A DNA stretch of 64,000 nucleotides from Rufibacter tibetensis (GTDB taxonomy: Bacteria > Bacteroidota > Bacteroidia > Cytophagales > Hymenobacteraceae): assembly GCF_001310085.1 (NCBI RefSeq), contig NZ_CP012643.1:2325001-2389000 (forward strand), read 5' to 3'. The notes under the pieces are model-generated. The model searched no databases. It was not told the origin of the DNA and saw only the letters and a list, made by a program, of their open reading frames with translations. The position numbers and the translations under genes are program-made. Below, in pieces: positions 23,707 through 33,371 of this stretch (position 1 is the first letter of the stretch; every line of letters begins with the position of its first letter).

Positions 23707-24780
23707 CTAAACAAAAAACGCCCTGAAAGACTGGAAAGCAACATTACGCCACTTCTGCCGGAAGGGCACCTTTGCCTTTTTCATTTCTTTTTCCTGGTAA
23801 TGAGCTGTTAAAATCAAGTCAAGGATCTGCTCGGTTTCATCAGGGTACTCTACCGGAATAGCCTCCCCATAGCGGAGCCATTCTTCAATAATCGGCAGGT
23901 TCCTTGACTTCAGGCTTTTCACCACGGGAACTCCCATGCTGGCCAAGGCAGTGGCGTTACAGTGCTGTTCATACTGCCTTTTCATAGGCACCACCAACAA
24001 CTTCTTCTGGAGGTACAGGGCCTCGGCAGGTGTTTCAAACCCGGCCCCGCACAGCACCCCGGTACTGGAAGCCATGCTTTGGATAAACGCCTCGTTGTTG
24101 ATGGGCTTAATCTCAATGTTGCCCTGCCGGAGTGGAGTCTGGTTGTGCTTGGAGAAAACCTCCCAGTTAACATCCGGAAACTTAGACAGTTTTTTCAAGA
24201 GCAGTTCATCGGCGTAGGCCGGAAGATAGACCGTGTAGTGCCCTTGGTTAGTTGGCTGGATTTCCCGCACCTGGGACCGGATGACCGGCGTGAAGGTAGT
24301 AGGGGAAAACCGTTGGAAGTGGAACCCATAGTGTGCAGTAGCCGGGGCGTAGTTTTGCAGGATCAGCTTGCCCAGCCTATCTTCTTTAATAGGATGAGGG
24401 GCAGCAGGGTCCATGACGGCACTCTGGTGGCTTAAGGCCAGGCAGGGCTTCTCTTTGAAGTAGCAGGCCCAGGCTGAAATTGGCTCAAAATCACTGATGA
24501 CCAGATCGTATTCCTCTACTGGCAGTTTGCGGGCCTGATCGTAAAAAGCACGGGTTTCTAACTGAGAGAAGGTTTTTACAAAGTCTACGCCCCCCTTCTT
24601 CCCGAAAACGAAGCTTAAGCCGTGGCATTTGTACTTCACCTTAAAGGGTAACACCAGATCGGCCTGGCAGCCGCTCACCAGAATGTCCAACTGGCACTTT
24701 CTCTTCAGAATCGGCACAATCTCCAAGGCTCTGGCCAAGTGGCCATTGCCCGTGCCTTGTATGGCATACAGTACTTTCAA
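23707..24780 (-). CDS. GT-B glycosyltransferase (MurG-like fold)
   Basis: A 357-residue glycosyltransferase of the GT-B class. The N-terminal GTGNGHLARALEIV is the acceptor-side glycine-rich loop, and CGAGFETPAEALYLQKKLLVVPM is the donor-binding region of the C-terminal domain. The start is TTG at 24780, giving a 4-bp overlap (TTGA) with the LpxH-like gene, which indicates translational coupling. The acceptor and donor are unknown; association with a phosphoesterase suggests glycolipid or envelope glycan synthesis. Confidence 0.8.
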   Translation of the reverse strand: MKVLYAIQGTGNGHLARALEIVPILKRKCQLDILVSGCQADLVLPFKVKYKCHGLSFVFGKKGGVDFVKTFSQLETRAFYDQARKLPVEEYDLVISDFEPISAWACYFKEKPCLALSHQSAVMDPAAPHPIKEDRLGKLILQNYAPATAHYGFHFQRFSPTTFTPVIRSQVREIQPTNQGHYTVYLPAYADELLLKKLSKFPDVNWEVFSKHNQTPLRQGNIEIKPINNEAFIQSMASSTGVLCGAGFETPAEALYLQKKLLVVPMKRQYEQHCNATALASMGVPVVKSLKSRNLPIIEEWLRYGEAIPVEYPDETEQILDLILTAHYQEKEMKKAKVPFRQKWRNVAFQSFRAFFV

Positions 24781-25640
24781 GCTCTTTTCAGGTTAAATTC
24801 TGACATCAGGTTCATCAGGAGTACGCTGCTGTCTAGGAAGTCCAAGGCTGGTTCCGCGAGATGCTCCTGCTTTATTACTGTATCTTCTTGGTAGGTATAG
24901 AGGTGCCACTGTCCGTTGTAATACTCCAAGGAGGTCAGGTTTTCTATCCAGTCACCGGAGTTTAGATAAGTGACTTGCCCTTTAGGCGTGGTGATTTCCC
25001 TGATCTCGGGTTGATGGATGTGTCCGCAGACCACGTATTGGTATTGGTTTTCTATGGCCAGATCGGCACAAACTTTTTCAAAGTCATTGATAAACTTAAC
25101 TGCGCTTTTCACCCGGTTCTTGATGCTCTTTGAAAAAGAAACCTTTTCGCGTTGGAATTTATGGCCGATAAAGTTTACCAGGCGGTTGAGGAGAATGAGC
25201 AGATCATACCCATGGGCGCCCAAGCGGGCCAGCCATTTAGAGTGCTGCATGGTTACGTCAAACACATCTCCGTGGAAAATCCATGCTTTCTGGCCGTCCA
25301 GTTCCAGCACCACCTTGTTCTGGATAGTGAAAGAACCCAACCGGAAACCTACGAACTTGCGCAGCATTTCGTCATGGTTGCCGGTAATGTAGGTAACCTC
25401 CACTCCTTTGGAAATCATGCCGGTGAGGTATTTTACTACCTGCATGTGGGTTGTGGGCCAGTAGCTTTTACTGAATTGCCAGATGTCTATGATGTCCCCG
25501 TTAAGGATGATTTTCTTTGGTTTGATGCTTTTAAGATAGGCCAGCAGTTCCTTGGCGTGGCAGCCGTAAGTGCCCAGGTGCACGTCTGAAATCACCACTA
25601 CTTCTACTTTCCTCTTTCTGGTTGATTTGATCCGCTTCAT
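24777..25640 (-). CDS. LpxH-like UDP-2,3-diacylglucosamine pyrophosphatase family phosphoesterase
   Basis: A 287-residue calcineurin-like metallophosphoesterase with all the expected motifs: SDVHLG, NGDIID, TGNHDE, HGDVFD and CGHIHQPE. This pattern matches the LpxH family, which in lipid A synthesis cleaves UDP-2,3-diacylglucosamine, although Bacteroidota often carry several LpxH-like paralogues. Here it is first in an operon with a glycosyltransferase and a GH1 enzyme, so it may belong to a different envelope lipid pathway. Family assignment is firm; the substrate is not. Confidence 0.85.
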   Translation of the reverse strand: MKRIKSTRKRKVEVVVISDVHLGTYGCHAKELLAYLKSIKPKKIILNGDIIDIWQFSKSYWPTTHMQVVKYLTGMISKGVEVTYITGNHDEMLRKFVGFRLGSFTIQNKVVLELDGQKAWIFHGDVFDVTMQHSKWLARLGAHGYDLLILLNRLVNFIGHKFQREKVSFSKSIKNRVKSAVKFINDFEKVCADLAIENQYQYVVCGHIHQPEIREITTPKGQVTYLNSGDWIENLTSLEYYNGQWHLYTYQEDTVIKQEHLAEPALDFLDSSVLLMNLMSEFNLKRA

Positions 25641-26112
25641 GGGCTGTCCTTTAACTATTAGTGGCGTCTGAAGGGCGAATCAAAGGAGTGCATCCTATTC
25701 ACTAAGAGCGTGATGAGGACATTTCGGAGAAAGGCTTTTATCTGCTTCATACCCTACTAGGTTACGGCTCAAGATGGGAGTGTTCTATTCCTGATTAGCA
25801 TTTGCCTTTAGGATATACATCAAGCTCCAAGCTTAAAAGCCATATTTCAAATTGCACTATAAAAGTAGCTTGGCTTTATTTCCTTATCGTTAAGGGCTTA
25901 TTATCATTAAATTATTTTGCACCTCAGAATGACACGTCATAAAAAGTCATACAAAATAGGGATGTAGCTGTGAGCGCAAAAGAATCCAAAGGCTTTGAGG
26001 AGAAAACAAGGCAGGAAATAAAGCATTTAAGGCCTTGTACTTGCCTCTACTACCGAAAGACAGATAGTGAATTGGAGTTTGGTTCCTTATTATGACTTAG
26101 ACAGACTCAACT
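25641..26112. other. Gene-free region upstream of the LpxH-like operon
   Basis: About 470 bp, AT-rich, between the operon start and the M14 terminator. A promoter for the operon must lie here, but I could not fix it. No other feature was recognised. Confidence 0.4.
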
Positions 26113-26156
26113 CAAAAAAAGAGAGGCGCCCTTTTATTGGCGCCTCTCTTTTTTTG
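26113..26156. terminator. Terminator of the M14 peptidase gene
   Basis: CAAAAAAAGAGAGGCGCC pairs perfectly with GGCGCCTCTCTTTTTTTG around an 8-nt loop (18-bp stem). It works in both directions and lies 22 bp past the M14 stop. Confidence 0.9.
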
Positions 26157-26177
26157 ACCTAAGTAGTATTGTCATTG

Positions 26178-28967
26178 TTACCGCATACTTTGCGCGGTAC
26201 CATTGCCCGTAGAATACAGTTGATTAAAGAGAAGCTTGAAAGTTCCGTGTGCCTGGCCTCTGAACGTGATTTCTGGGCCGAAGGCGTAGAAGGTGCCTGC
26301 ACCGACTGGGGCAGAAAAAGCCGTTACACCATCTTTCAGATAAGCCTGTCCCCAGGCCCAACCACTCCGGAGCGGCTTATCTGTATGAAACCAGGCCAGT
26401 GGTTTTACCCCGCCGTTGGCTACGGCATCAGGAGTAAGCTTGAACACGGGGCTGTTGTCAAAGTAAACGTCCCCCTCAGTAGGCATGCCCCAGGTAGCGG
26501 GCTGGGTAGTGGCGTACTTCACCCGAAGAATGCTGCCTGGGATGTAGTATTTTGTAGCTGGGAGCGGTTTGGCTTGCCCGGAAGCGTTCATCTCCACCAA
26601 GGCATTGCTAACGGGTAGTCCCAGGTGATAAGCCAGGTTGGTGCTGGTGCCAATGGTGACTACAGTGCCGCCGGCTTCCATGAACTTCCGGAGGGCCGGG
26701 ACAGACTTCTCTGCCGTAATAGAACCCAGCTGGGAACGGTACTCGGCCGGAACATCTTCCGGCTTAGGGCCTCGGCTTTCACTGCCTCGCTCAGTATTCC
26801 CTTGTCCGCCCACGGCAGGAATGGCCCGGGTTACAAACAAAATTACATCGTATTTCTTGTTCAGGTCACCCGCGTCAATGTCTTTCGCATATACTAACTG
26901 GATAGGGAAATGGTATTGCTCCATAATCCAGCGCGTCCAGCCCGAGGGCATAGAACCGCCATACGTATCCCAGAGAGCGATGCGCAAGGGAGAAACCTTG
27001 GTGGTGGCACCAACCGGACGTTGCGCGACTCCTTTGATGTTCAGGCCGTAGGCAGCAGCAGCTTTTTGCACGAGGGCTCTGGATTTATCGGTGGCAGGAA
27101 CGAAGAAGTTGCCTTGGTCAGCACCAGCGGTTGGCATCCGGTATACCTCAGCACCAGCCTGGAGCAAGTCATTGACTGCAATGAAGGAATGATTAGCGCG
27201 GGCATCCAGCACATAACCGGCATCTGACGGTGATGCTTTCAGGTTGCCGTTGGGAGTTTGCAACTCTCCGTAAGGCACCGGTTGAAACGGTCCTTTGAAG
27301 TTGTCTAAGATACGGTCGAACTGCACACCCATTTGGAACGCCAAGGTCCAACCGGCGGCGTCATACGGCCGAATAGGAGGACCGCCCGGATACTGGAAAT
27401 CGTTGGGGTGCTCTTGCGGTTCAAACATATCCATCACGTGTGGCCGGAACGCCTGGTCGGTCTTCACCACGTAAGAACCGGCCGGGTAGGTTTTGCCGGC
27501 TACTTTGAATTCCTCGGTAGCCTTGTGCACCAGGATTCCCGATTTGATCAGCGCATTCACAAAGGTGACTGCCGTAGGAAAATCAGGCTGAGCCGCCGAG
27601 ATGATGTACCCTCTTGGGTCGCGCAAAGCAGGGTCTTTGAAAACTGTTTCAAAATGCTTGACCGGAACGTTGCCTCCACCTCCGGAAGTAGATTCATTAG
27701 TAGCGTTATCGGTATCGGCAGATTTCTGCTCTTTCGCGTGCGAGGCCGTGACGGCCTCTACGCTTTTAGGAGAAAGGGCCCAGTAGTCTTTGCTGCCGCG
27801 CTCAATGGAGTTCCTGCCCATGCGGTAAATGTTGTAGAGCAGCTCATCGCTGTGGCGGGCCGCGTAGTTAAGGACAGCATAGTTGAGCGACACGGAGTAA
27901 TCAATAGACTGCTTGAAATGCCATTTCTGCGGCGCGACAGGGTTGGGCGTGGCACCGTTGGGAATCAGGCGCTGCGGCACCAGCGGCACTTCTTCCGGCG
28001 TAGGGTGCCCGATAATCTCGGTGAGCAGGCCCACTATGTTGTGGAAGTAAGGCGTGGTGCGTAAACCACCGTTCCACCAGGTGGAGAATTGAGAGCCGGC
28101 ACGCTGCGTGTAGCCGGGCTTGCCTTCGGCGTTCAGGCGGTTGTTCATGGCGGCGCCCACGGCATCAATGCTGGTCACCAACAAAGGATCATACACGTAG
28201 TTGAACGGGTCACGGTACGGCGGACCCGCCAGCACCGAACCGGCCGGGCCGCGTTGGTGATGGTTGTACATGATCTGCGGAATCCACTCCACAAATAGTT
28301 GCTGGCTGATGTTCTGCGATTCTTTCATGTTGTTCATAAAGAAATCGCGGTTATTGTCGTGGCCCACGTATTTCTGGTACAGGCGGGGCAGGTGGTTCAG
28401 GGAGCGGTTCTTTTCTTTGCGCTCGCGCATGTACCAGTTGCTCACCAGTTCCTGCCCATCGGGGTTGGCGTGCGTCATAAGCACAATGGTCTGGTCCAGC
28501 AGGCGCTTGGTCTCCGCATCCTGGCGGCTTACCAGGTTCCAGGCGGTTTCAATCAACTGGTGAATGCCCACCGTTTCGGTGGCGTGCAGGCCGCCGTCAA
28601 TCCACACCACCGCTTTGCCCTCAGCGGCCAAGGTGCGGGCTTGTGCCTCGGTCAGGTTTTCGGCCCGGGCAAGTTTCTGGGAGATTTCCTTAAAATGGCC
28701 TAAATTCTTGATGTTCTCCGGCGAAGAGACAATCAGCATAAATTGGTGACGGCCTTCCTCCGTGAGCCCAATTTCTACCAGTTTGGTGCGATCAGAGGCA
28801 GCCAGTTTCTTGAAATAGGCTTCGGTTTGGGTGAAATTTGCCAACTGGTAATCGTCGCCAATATTGAAGCCGAAATGCTCTTTAGGTGTAGGAACCGTTT
28901 GGGCCTGACAAACCGCCACTGTCAATAGCAGCAGAAGCGTGAGGGAACGGTAAAACTTACTAATCAT
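26178..28967 (-). CDS. M14-family zinc carboxypeptidase, exported
   Basis: A 929-residue exported protein: signal peptide over residues 1-22, then a carboxypeptidase domain whose zinc motif is GLHATETVG with His128 and Glu131, and HANPDGQE at about 162-169. The remaining about 500 residues include jelly-roll-like beta domains with repeated (P)VGATTKVSPLRI-type strands. This is the large M14 type often found in Bacteroidota, acting on peptides in the periplasm or at the surface. A decayed fragment of a paralogue lies at 21085-21262. Transcribed alone with a strong terminator. The exact peptide specificity is unknown. Confidence 0.85.
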   Translation of the reverse strand: MISKFYRSLTLLLLLTVAVCQAQTVPTPKEHFGFNIGDDYQLANFTQTEAYFKKLAASDRTKLVEIGLTEEGRHQFMLIVSSPENIKNLGHFKEISQKLARAENLTEAQARTLAAEGKAVVWIDGGLHATETVGIHQLIETAWNLVSRQDAETKRLLDQTIVLMTHANPDGQELVSNWYMRERKEKNRSLNHLPRLYQKYVGHDNNRDFFMNNMKESQNISQQLFVEWIPQIMYNHHQRGPAGSVLAGPPYRDPFNYVYDPLLVTSIDAVGAAMNNRLNAEGKPGYTQRAGSQFSTWWNGGLRTTPYFHNIVGLLTEIIGHPTPEEVPLVPQRLIPNGATPNPVAPQKWHFKQSIDYSVSLNYAVLNYAARHSDELLYNIYRMGRNSIERGSKDYWALSPKSVEAVTASHAKEQKSADTDNATNESTSGGGGNVPVKHFETVFKDPALRDPRGYIISAAQPDFPTAVTFVNALIKSGILVHKATEEFKVAGKTYPAGSYVVKTDQAFRPHVMDMFEPQEHPNDFQYPGGPPIRPYDAAGWTLAFQMGVQFDRILDNFKGPFQPVPYGELQTPNGNLKASPSDAGYVLDARANHSFIAVNDLLQAGAEVYRMPTAGADQGNFFVPATDKSRALVQKAAAAYGLNIKGVAQRPVGATTKVSPLRIALWDTYGGSMPSGWTRWIMEQYHFPIQLVYAKDIDAGDLNKKYDVILFVTRAIPAVGGQGNTERGSESRGPKPEDVPAEYRSQLGSITAEKSVPALRKFMEAGGTVVTIGTSTNLAYHLGLPVSNALVEMNASGQAKPLPATKYYIPGSILRVKYATTQPATWGMPTEGDVYFDNSPVFKLTPDAVANGGVKPLAWFHTDKPLRSGWAWGQAYLKDGVTAFSAPVGAGTFYAFGPEITFRGQAHGTFKLLFNQLYSTGNGTAQSMR

Positions 28968-29006
28968 AAGAATAGATTTTAGAAGTAAGAGGAAGGCAAA
29001 TTCATT

Positions 29007-29103
29007 CTTTTGTCATCCTGAAAGGATCTTGTAGGCGAGCAGTAACAGCGCTTAAGACAAGGCTTTCTAGTTCGCCCACAAGATCTTTCCAAGATGACAA
29101 AGG
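29007..29103. repeat. Inverted-repeat element (REP/MITE-like), complete unit
   Basis: Two arms face each other: TTTTGTCATCCTGAAAGG at 29008 onward and CACAAGATCTTTCCAAGATG up to 29102, with about 31 bp each. The same arm sequence stands alone at 53177-53220. It sits in the gap between the M14 gene start and the M20 gene. Confidence 0.75.
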
Positions 29104-29150
29104 CGGAAGAGATATGTTGTAGAAGGCAGAGAGCTTTTTCGATTGTAGAA

Positions 29151-29187
29151 CGTTTTAAAGCTCTTTTCAGAAAACAGGCTCTAAACG
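29151..29187. repeat. Dispersed palindromic motif, best copy
   Basis: Starts CGTTTTAAAGCTCTTTTC and ends AAAACAGGCTCTAAACG, symmetrical around TTTTCAGAAAA. It is one member of the intergenic family seen at seven or more places in the window. Confidence 0.6.
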
Positions 29188-29266
29188 CAGTTTCTACTAC
29201 AAGGCAGTTTTGCATGTAGCCCTCTTGGTCAAAAGGAAAATATGCCCAAAGCGCCTTAGGGAAAAA

Positions 29267-30601
29267 CTACTTTTTTCCTTTAGCAATGCCTGTTTCAGAC
29301 AACAGCAGGAGCAAGGCGCGTTGGGTGCCCAGGTAAGCTTTGTCGTTGATCCAATACTCATCCAGGGCGTGGGCGTTGCTGCCTTTTCCGCCGCTGCCGA
29401 TGGTCACCGCCGGGATGCCTTTGGAGAACGCGATATTGGAATTGGTAGACCCCACCCGAAGCGCCGGTTCGGTGCCCAGGAACCGGGTGGCGGCCACGCT
29501 GCGCTGCACCAGGGTCACGCCAGGATCAACGCCACCGGCCGGACGGTCGCCAATCAGTTTCACCTCCACGGTCAGGTTGGGGCCGAGGCGCTTCATCTGG
29601 TTTTCTTCCTGCAAGGCACGCTGCACGGCAGCCTGCAAAAGCTTGTCAATGCCCTCTACCCGCTCCGGACTCTCAGAGCGCATGTCCACTTCCATCCAGG
29701 ACTCAAAAGGAATCGAGTTCACCGAGGTGCCGCCGCCAATCACACCCACGTTGTAAGTGGTCCTGATACCTTCTTTGGTGAACTTGTCGGCTTCTACGGC
29801 GAAGTAGTGGATGGCTCTGCCCAAGGCATTGTGGGGGTTTACCAGCCCGAACGCGCCGGAGGAATGCCCGCCCGGACCTTTGAACGTAATGCGGTACCGG
29901 TGCGAACCCAGGCCCCGGTTGGTTACGGTCCCGATGCCGGTTCCGTCCACAGCAATGTACGAATCGATTTTGGGCCCTTTTTCAGAAAACAGGTGTTTCA
30001 CGCCCCGCAGGTCACCCAAACCTTCCTCGCCTACGGTGCCAATGAACAACACATCCGCTTCCGTTTCTAAGCCGGTTTTCTCCAACGTCTTCAAAACGGA
30101 CAGCACCATGGCCAGACCTCGGGTATCATCGCCTACGCCGGGTGCGAGGAGCGTGTCGCCGCGTTGCTTTACTTTTACATCGGTACCCTCGGGAAAAACC
30201 GTGTCCAGGTGCGCTTCCATGACTACCGTTTTAGAGCCATTTTTCCCTTTTCGGCGCGCTAATACGTTGCCTACTTCATCAATCCAGACCGAATCGGCCC
30301 CCGCAGCCCGCAGCATTTCGGCATATTTCCTGCCGCGCACTTCTTCTTTGAAAGGTGGTGCCGGGATCTCGGTAAGTGTAATCAGGTCTTGAAGCGTTTG
30401 CGGCTCCAGGTCCAGGATGGTCTTGAAGGCAGCTTTCACCGTGGCGTTCTTGGCTAGGGCTTTTATATCGTTTTCGTAGCGCTTGTCCACGGAAATTGGT
30501 TTTTCGGTGGCCGGGGATTGCGCGACGGCCGGTGCTGCCAGGCAAAAAGCAAAGGTGGCAGGCAGAAGGCCTCGTAACAGGTACTGGGTTGGTTTGTTCA
30601 T
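29267..30601 (-). CDS. M20-family metallopeptidase, exported
   Basis: A 444-residue exported enzyme with a signal peptide (cleavage near AVAQ) and the M20 metal sites: VVMEAHLDTV (His and Asp), GVGDDTRGL (bridging Asp) and GTVGEEGLGD (general base Glu). The inserted lid/dimer domain is present. Such enzymes act as di- or tripeptidases or carboxypeptidases. It is followed on the same strand, 42 bp after, by a penicillin-acylase-family gene only in position (30644-32851 lies upstream of it), so the two are co-directional neighbours and may be co-transcribed. Confidence 0.85.
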   Translation of the reverse strand: MNKPTQYLLRGLLPATFAFCLAAPAVAQSPATEKPISVDKRYENDIKALAKNATVKAAFKTILDLEPQTLQDLITLTEIPAPPFKEEVRGRKYAEMLRAAGADSVWIDEVGNVLARRKGKNGSKTVVMEAHLDTVFPEGTDVKVKQRGDTLLAPGVGDDTRGLAMVLSVLKTLEKTGLETEADVLFIGTVGEEGLGDLRGVKHLFSEKGPKIDSYIAVDGTGIGTVTNRGLGSHRYRITFKGPGGHSSGAFGLVNPHNALGRAIHYFAVEADKFTKEGIRTTYNVGVIGGGTSVNSIPFESWMEVDMRSESPERVEGIDKLLQAAVQRALQEENQMKRLGPNLTVEVKLIGDRPAGGVDPGVTLVQRSVAATRFLGTEPALRVGSTNSNIAFSKGIPAVTIGSGGKGSNAHALDEYWINDKAYLGTQRALLLLLSETGIAKGKK

Positions 30602-30643
30602 TTGGTTGGTGTGGGTTATTGGTGGTTCGGGAGAAGGGGGCGC

Positions 30644-32851
30644 TTACCTTTTCTCTCCCGGATGGTAAGTGGCTTTGGCGCGTTTCTCCACGTCTTCGCG
30701 GTAGTAAGCGGCGTCTTTGAATTGAACATCGGCGTAGCGTTGGGCCTGGTCATCGAAGTGTGGCGAGGCAGGATCGCCGCTTTGTCCGCCAGCCAGCAGG
30801 GTTTTCGCCTTCACCTTCGGCCCGAATTCCACAACGGCCACAAAGCTGTTGCCCGAGGTGCCGTACAGGCGCTTGGTGTTGTAAGAGTTGGCCCCGAAGG
30901 AGGCCAGTGCGCCCCAGTTCCCGGAAGCCATCCCAATAGGCAGGCTTGGCTTGGCGTCATTGAACGGCTGCTGAATGTCGCCGGTGAGGCGTTGGAAACG
31001 GTTGATTTCTCCCCAAGGCGTGTTCCACGTGCCGAAATCTTTTTCCAGGTGCGCGATAGTCTGGCGGAAAAGATCCAGGCGCTCTTTCTCCGGTGATTGG
31101 TTTGCGTAATACTCAAACCGCTCGATCAGGTTCAGGCTTTTGGGCGCGCTGCCGTTCCTCGTGGAAATGGTCGCGTAGAAGTGCGCCAAAGACATGGCCA
31201 CCGATTCTTTAGATACCGCATAGTCCCAGCGGCGCATCACGTCAATAGCTGCTTTCAGTTTGGGATCGTTCGGTTTTTGGTTGTCATAAGCCTTCACCAA
31301 GCCAGGAGTGAGCAGTTCAAAGCCGGGCAGGTACGGGTCGTAGGCCAAACCGATGAGTTTGTCCAACGTCAGGTTATTCGCTTTCTTGAGCAAGCGTACC
31401 GCATGGATGCCCCGGAAATTCTCGGGCGATGGTGCCATGTACACGGGGTAATCTTCCTTTTTAGGGCTGTACTCGCCGGCGCTGGTAAACGGCGTAGAGT
31501 TACAGTTCTGAATCCAACCGTTGGGCGGGTTGATGACCCGAATGGTTTCCTCCAAAGAGTGCAGGCCTTGCCAATCGGTTTTGGGGTTGCTGCCGTCTAC
31601 GGGTTTGGAGTAGTCAAAAGACGTGTCGCGTTCGGGGAAGAAGTTGCCGTGATAGTAAGCGATGTTGCCCTCGGCATCGGCGTAGACGGTTCCGTTAGAG
31701 GAGTTGGTCCGCATTTGCATCATCTCATTGAACTCCTTCAGGTTGCTTTTCTTGGTGCGAGTGTAGGATTGCGTGAGCGCCTCTACCGGTTTCCACATCA
31801 GGGCGGTGGCTACCCACTTGTCGCCGTTCTGGTGCGTAATGGGGCCGTGGTGGGTTCTGTAGGTAGTGAAGGTCTTTTGCTTGACTACATCATCTTCTTT
31901 GTAAGACAGCGTTACCTGAGAGGCGGTCACCGGCCGTTGCTCGTTTCCATATTGGTAGACCAGTTTGCCGTTCTGCTTGCTTACTTTCTCCTCAAATTCA
32001 TCAATCACGTCTACGTACGCCGAAGTATGCATCCAGCCGGTTTTCTCGTTGAAGCCCTGGTAGATGAAGAACTGCCCCCAGGTGACAGCGCCGTACGCAT
32101 TCAAACCTTCTTCGCTCACCGCATGCACTTCACCTCTAAAGAAGAAGGACGTATGCGGGTTGATCAGCAGCATGGCATTGCCCGAAGCGGTGTGCTTGCC
32201 GGAGATGGTGAAGCCATTGGAGCCTTTGGGTTCTGCCAAAAGGTTGGGCTGGGTCGATGGCTGGTGGTTGTAGCCGGTAAGTCCCTGTGCTTTGTTGTTT
32301 TCGTAGAACGCCTGAATCTTGTTGAGCGGAATGCTTTCTATGTCGCCGCCAATGGAGCCTTCAGTGAAGTACATGGGCATCCAGGGCTCAAAGCGCGTGA
32401 GCAGTTTGGGCTTTACCTCGGGGTGGGTGTGCAGGTAATAGTTGATGCCATCTGCGAAGGCCTGGCAAAGGGTTTTGAGCCACTCGGGGCTTTTTTCGTA
32501 GTGCTGCATGGCTTCTTCCTGGGTCATGTAGAGTTTCGCCCGTAGGTCGCTGTATAGCATTTCTTTGCCTTCCACTTCGGCTAATCTACCAGTGGCCCAC
32601 AGGTAATTCCGCTCTACCCGGTTGAAATCATCTTCGCACTGCGCGTACAACAGCCCGAAAACGGCATCAGCATCGGTCTTGCCGTACACGTGGGGCACGC
32701 CAAAATCATCCCGGATAATGGTTACCCGCGCCGCTTGGGCCTTCCATTGGTCTACCTCTTTGGAAGAAGAAATCTTTTCGCTGGAAGAGCAGGAGAAAAG
32801 AACGAAGATGAAAAGGTAGAAAAGAGTAGTATTCTTTAACAAGTATCTCAT
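30644..32851 (-). CDS. Penicillin acylase-family (Ntn) amidohydrolase, lipoprotein
   Basis: A 735-residue protein with a lipoprotein signal (VLFSC) and the Ntn hydrolase fold of the penicillin acylase/acyl-homoserine lactone acylase family. The alpha-chain part has DDFGVPHVYG at about residues 48-57. Self-cleavage is predicted at Ser211 in KGSNGF, which becomes the N-terminal nucleophile of the beta chain. Later SNGTVYADAEGNIAYYHG and the FGPKVKA region match the family. It probably cleaves an amide bond of an acylated compound in the periplasm or at the surface; lactone quenching is possible but not shown. Confidence 0.85.
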   Translation of the reverse strand: MRYLLKNTTLFYLFIFVLFSCSSSEKISSSKEVDQWKAQAARVTIIRDDFGVPHVYGKTDADAVFGLLYAQCEDDFNRVERNYLWATGRLAEVEGKEMLYSDLRAKLYMTQEEAMQHYEKSPEWLKTLCQAFADGINYYLHTHPEVKPKLLTRFEPWMPMYFTEGSIGGDIESIPLNKIQAFYENNKAQGLTGYNHQPSTQPNLLAEPKGSNGFTISGKHTASGNAMLLINPHTSFFFRGEVHAVSEEGLNAYGAVTWGQFFIYQGFNEKTGWMHTSAYVDVIDEFEEKVSKQNGKLVYQYGNEQRPVTASQVTLSYKEDDVVKQKTFTTYRTHHGPITHQNGDKWVATALMWKPVEALTQSYTRTKKSNLKEFNEMMQMRTNSSNGTVYADAEGNIAYYHGNFFPERDTSFDYSKPVDGSNPKTDWQGLHSLEETIRVINPPNGWIQNCNSTPFTSAGEYSPKKEDYPVYMAPSPENFRGIHAVRLLKKANNLTLDKLIGLAYDPYLPGFELLTPGLVKAYDNQKPNDPKLKAAIDVMRRWDYAVSKESVAMSLAHFYATISTRNGSAPKSLNLIERFEYYANQSPEKERLDLFRQTIAHLEKDFGTWNTPWGEINRFQRLTGDIQQPFNDAKPSLPIGMASGNWGALASFGANSYNTKRLYGTSGNSFVAVVEFGPKVKAKTLLAGGQSGDPASPHFDDQAQRYADVQFKDAAYYREDVEKRAKATYHPGEKR

Positions 32852-33155
32852 GAGCAGATGAAGGTAGAAAAAGGCGAATCACCAATTTAAGGCTATTTTG
32901 GATAAAATACCTGTAAAATAGGCCTCCCAATTCTAAATACTAGAAGAGGGTTGCAAAAGGAAGTAAGAGATTGACTTTCCCCTTGTTTGCCTGGCCTGCG
33001 GTAGCCTGAGGTTCGTCTTTCGGGCTGGTTTAAAATACCCGAAGCCCTGACAAGAGTTTTTGCCAGGGCTTCGGGCACCATAATGTAAAACAGGATTGGT
33101 ATAGCGCAGTGTTCAATGTATTAACAATCCTTCATTCAATTCGGTTTGCAATGGC
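32852..33155. other. Intergenic region with terminator
   Basis: 304 bp. Contains a weak copy of the palindromic motif near 32893-32925 (ttttggataaaatacctg) and a terminator at 33038-33075. Confidence 0.4.
33038..33075 (-). terminator. Terminator after the small Cys-rich gene
   Basis: CCCGAAGCCCTG (33038-33049) pairs perfectly with CAGGGCTTCGGG (33064-33075). A short T-rich run follows on the minus strand. Confidence 0.75.
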
Positions 33156-33371
33156 TCATTCTTTACAATCCAGGTTGACAGTGCCATCGATATTCTTGCC
33201 TATGATTTCAACTATATTGTCCTTTTTGCAGCAATTTCCGTGGCCTTCCTTGAAATTATAGGTCTGGCCTCTTTTTATGCAAATCACATCATTGTCTTCA
33301 AGAGCTTCTACTGTGCCTGCGCAGGGTTTATTGAATGTAGGTATAACTGATTTTACTACTCCTTGTGGCAT
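33156..33371 (-). CDS. Small Cys-containing protein, unknown
   Basis: A 71-residue soluble protein with five cysteines (NKPCAG, VICIK, NCCKK, LDCKE) and beta-rich composition (GQTYNF, NIVEIIGKNIDGTVNL). There is no signal peptide. I do not recognise a family; a metal-binding or disulfide-stabilised small beta fold is possible. It has its own long upstream region and a terminator, which supports a real gene. Confidence 0.5.
   Translation of the reverse strand: MPQGVVKSVIPTFNKPCAGTVEALEDNDVICIKRGQTYNFKEGHGNCCKKDNIVEIIGKNIDGTVNLDCKE

Noticed and set aside
27333-28064. 243-codon open frame on the plus strand
   Set aside because: Antisense to the M14 peptidase gene, Arg-rich and low-complexity; a shadow of a GC-rich coding region.
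29210-30070. 286-codon open frame on the plus strand
   Set aside because: Antisense to the M20 peptidase gene; no domain or leader supports it.
31097-32545. 482-codon open frame on the plus strand
   Set aside because: It is fully antisense to the penicillin-acylase gene and shows no recognisable domain; the sense frame has clear family motifs.
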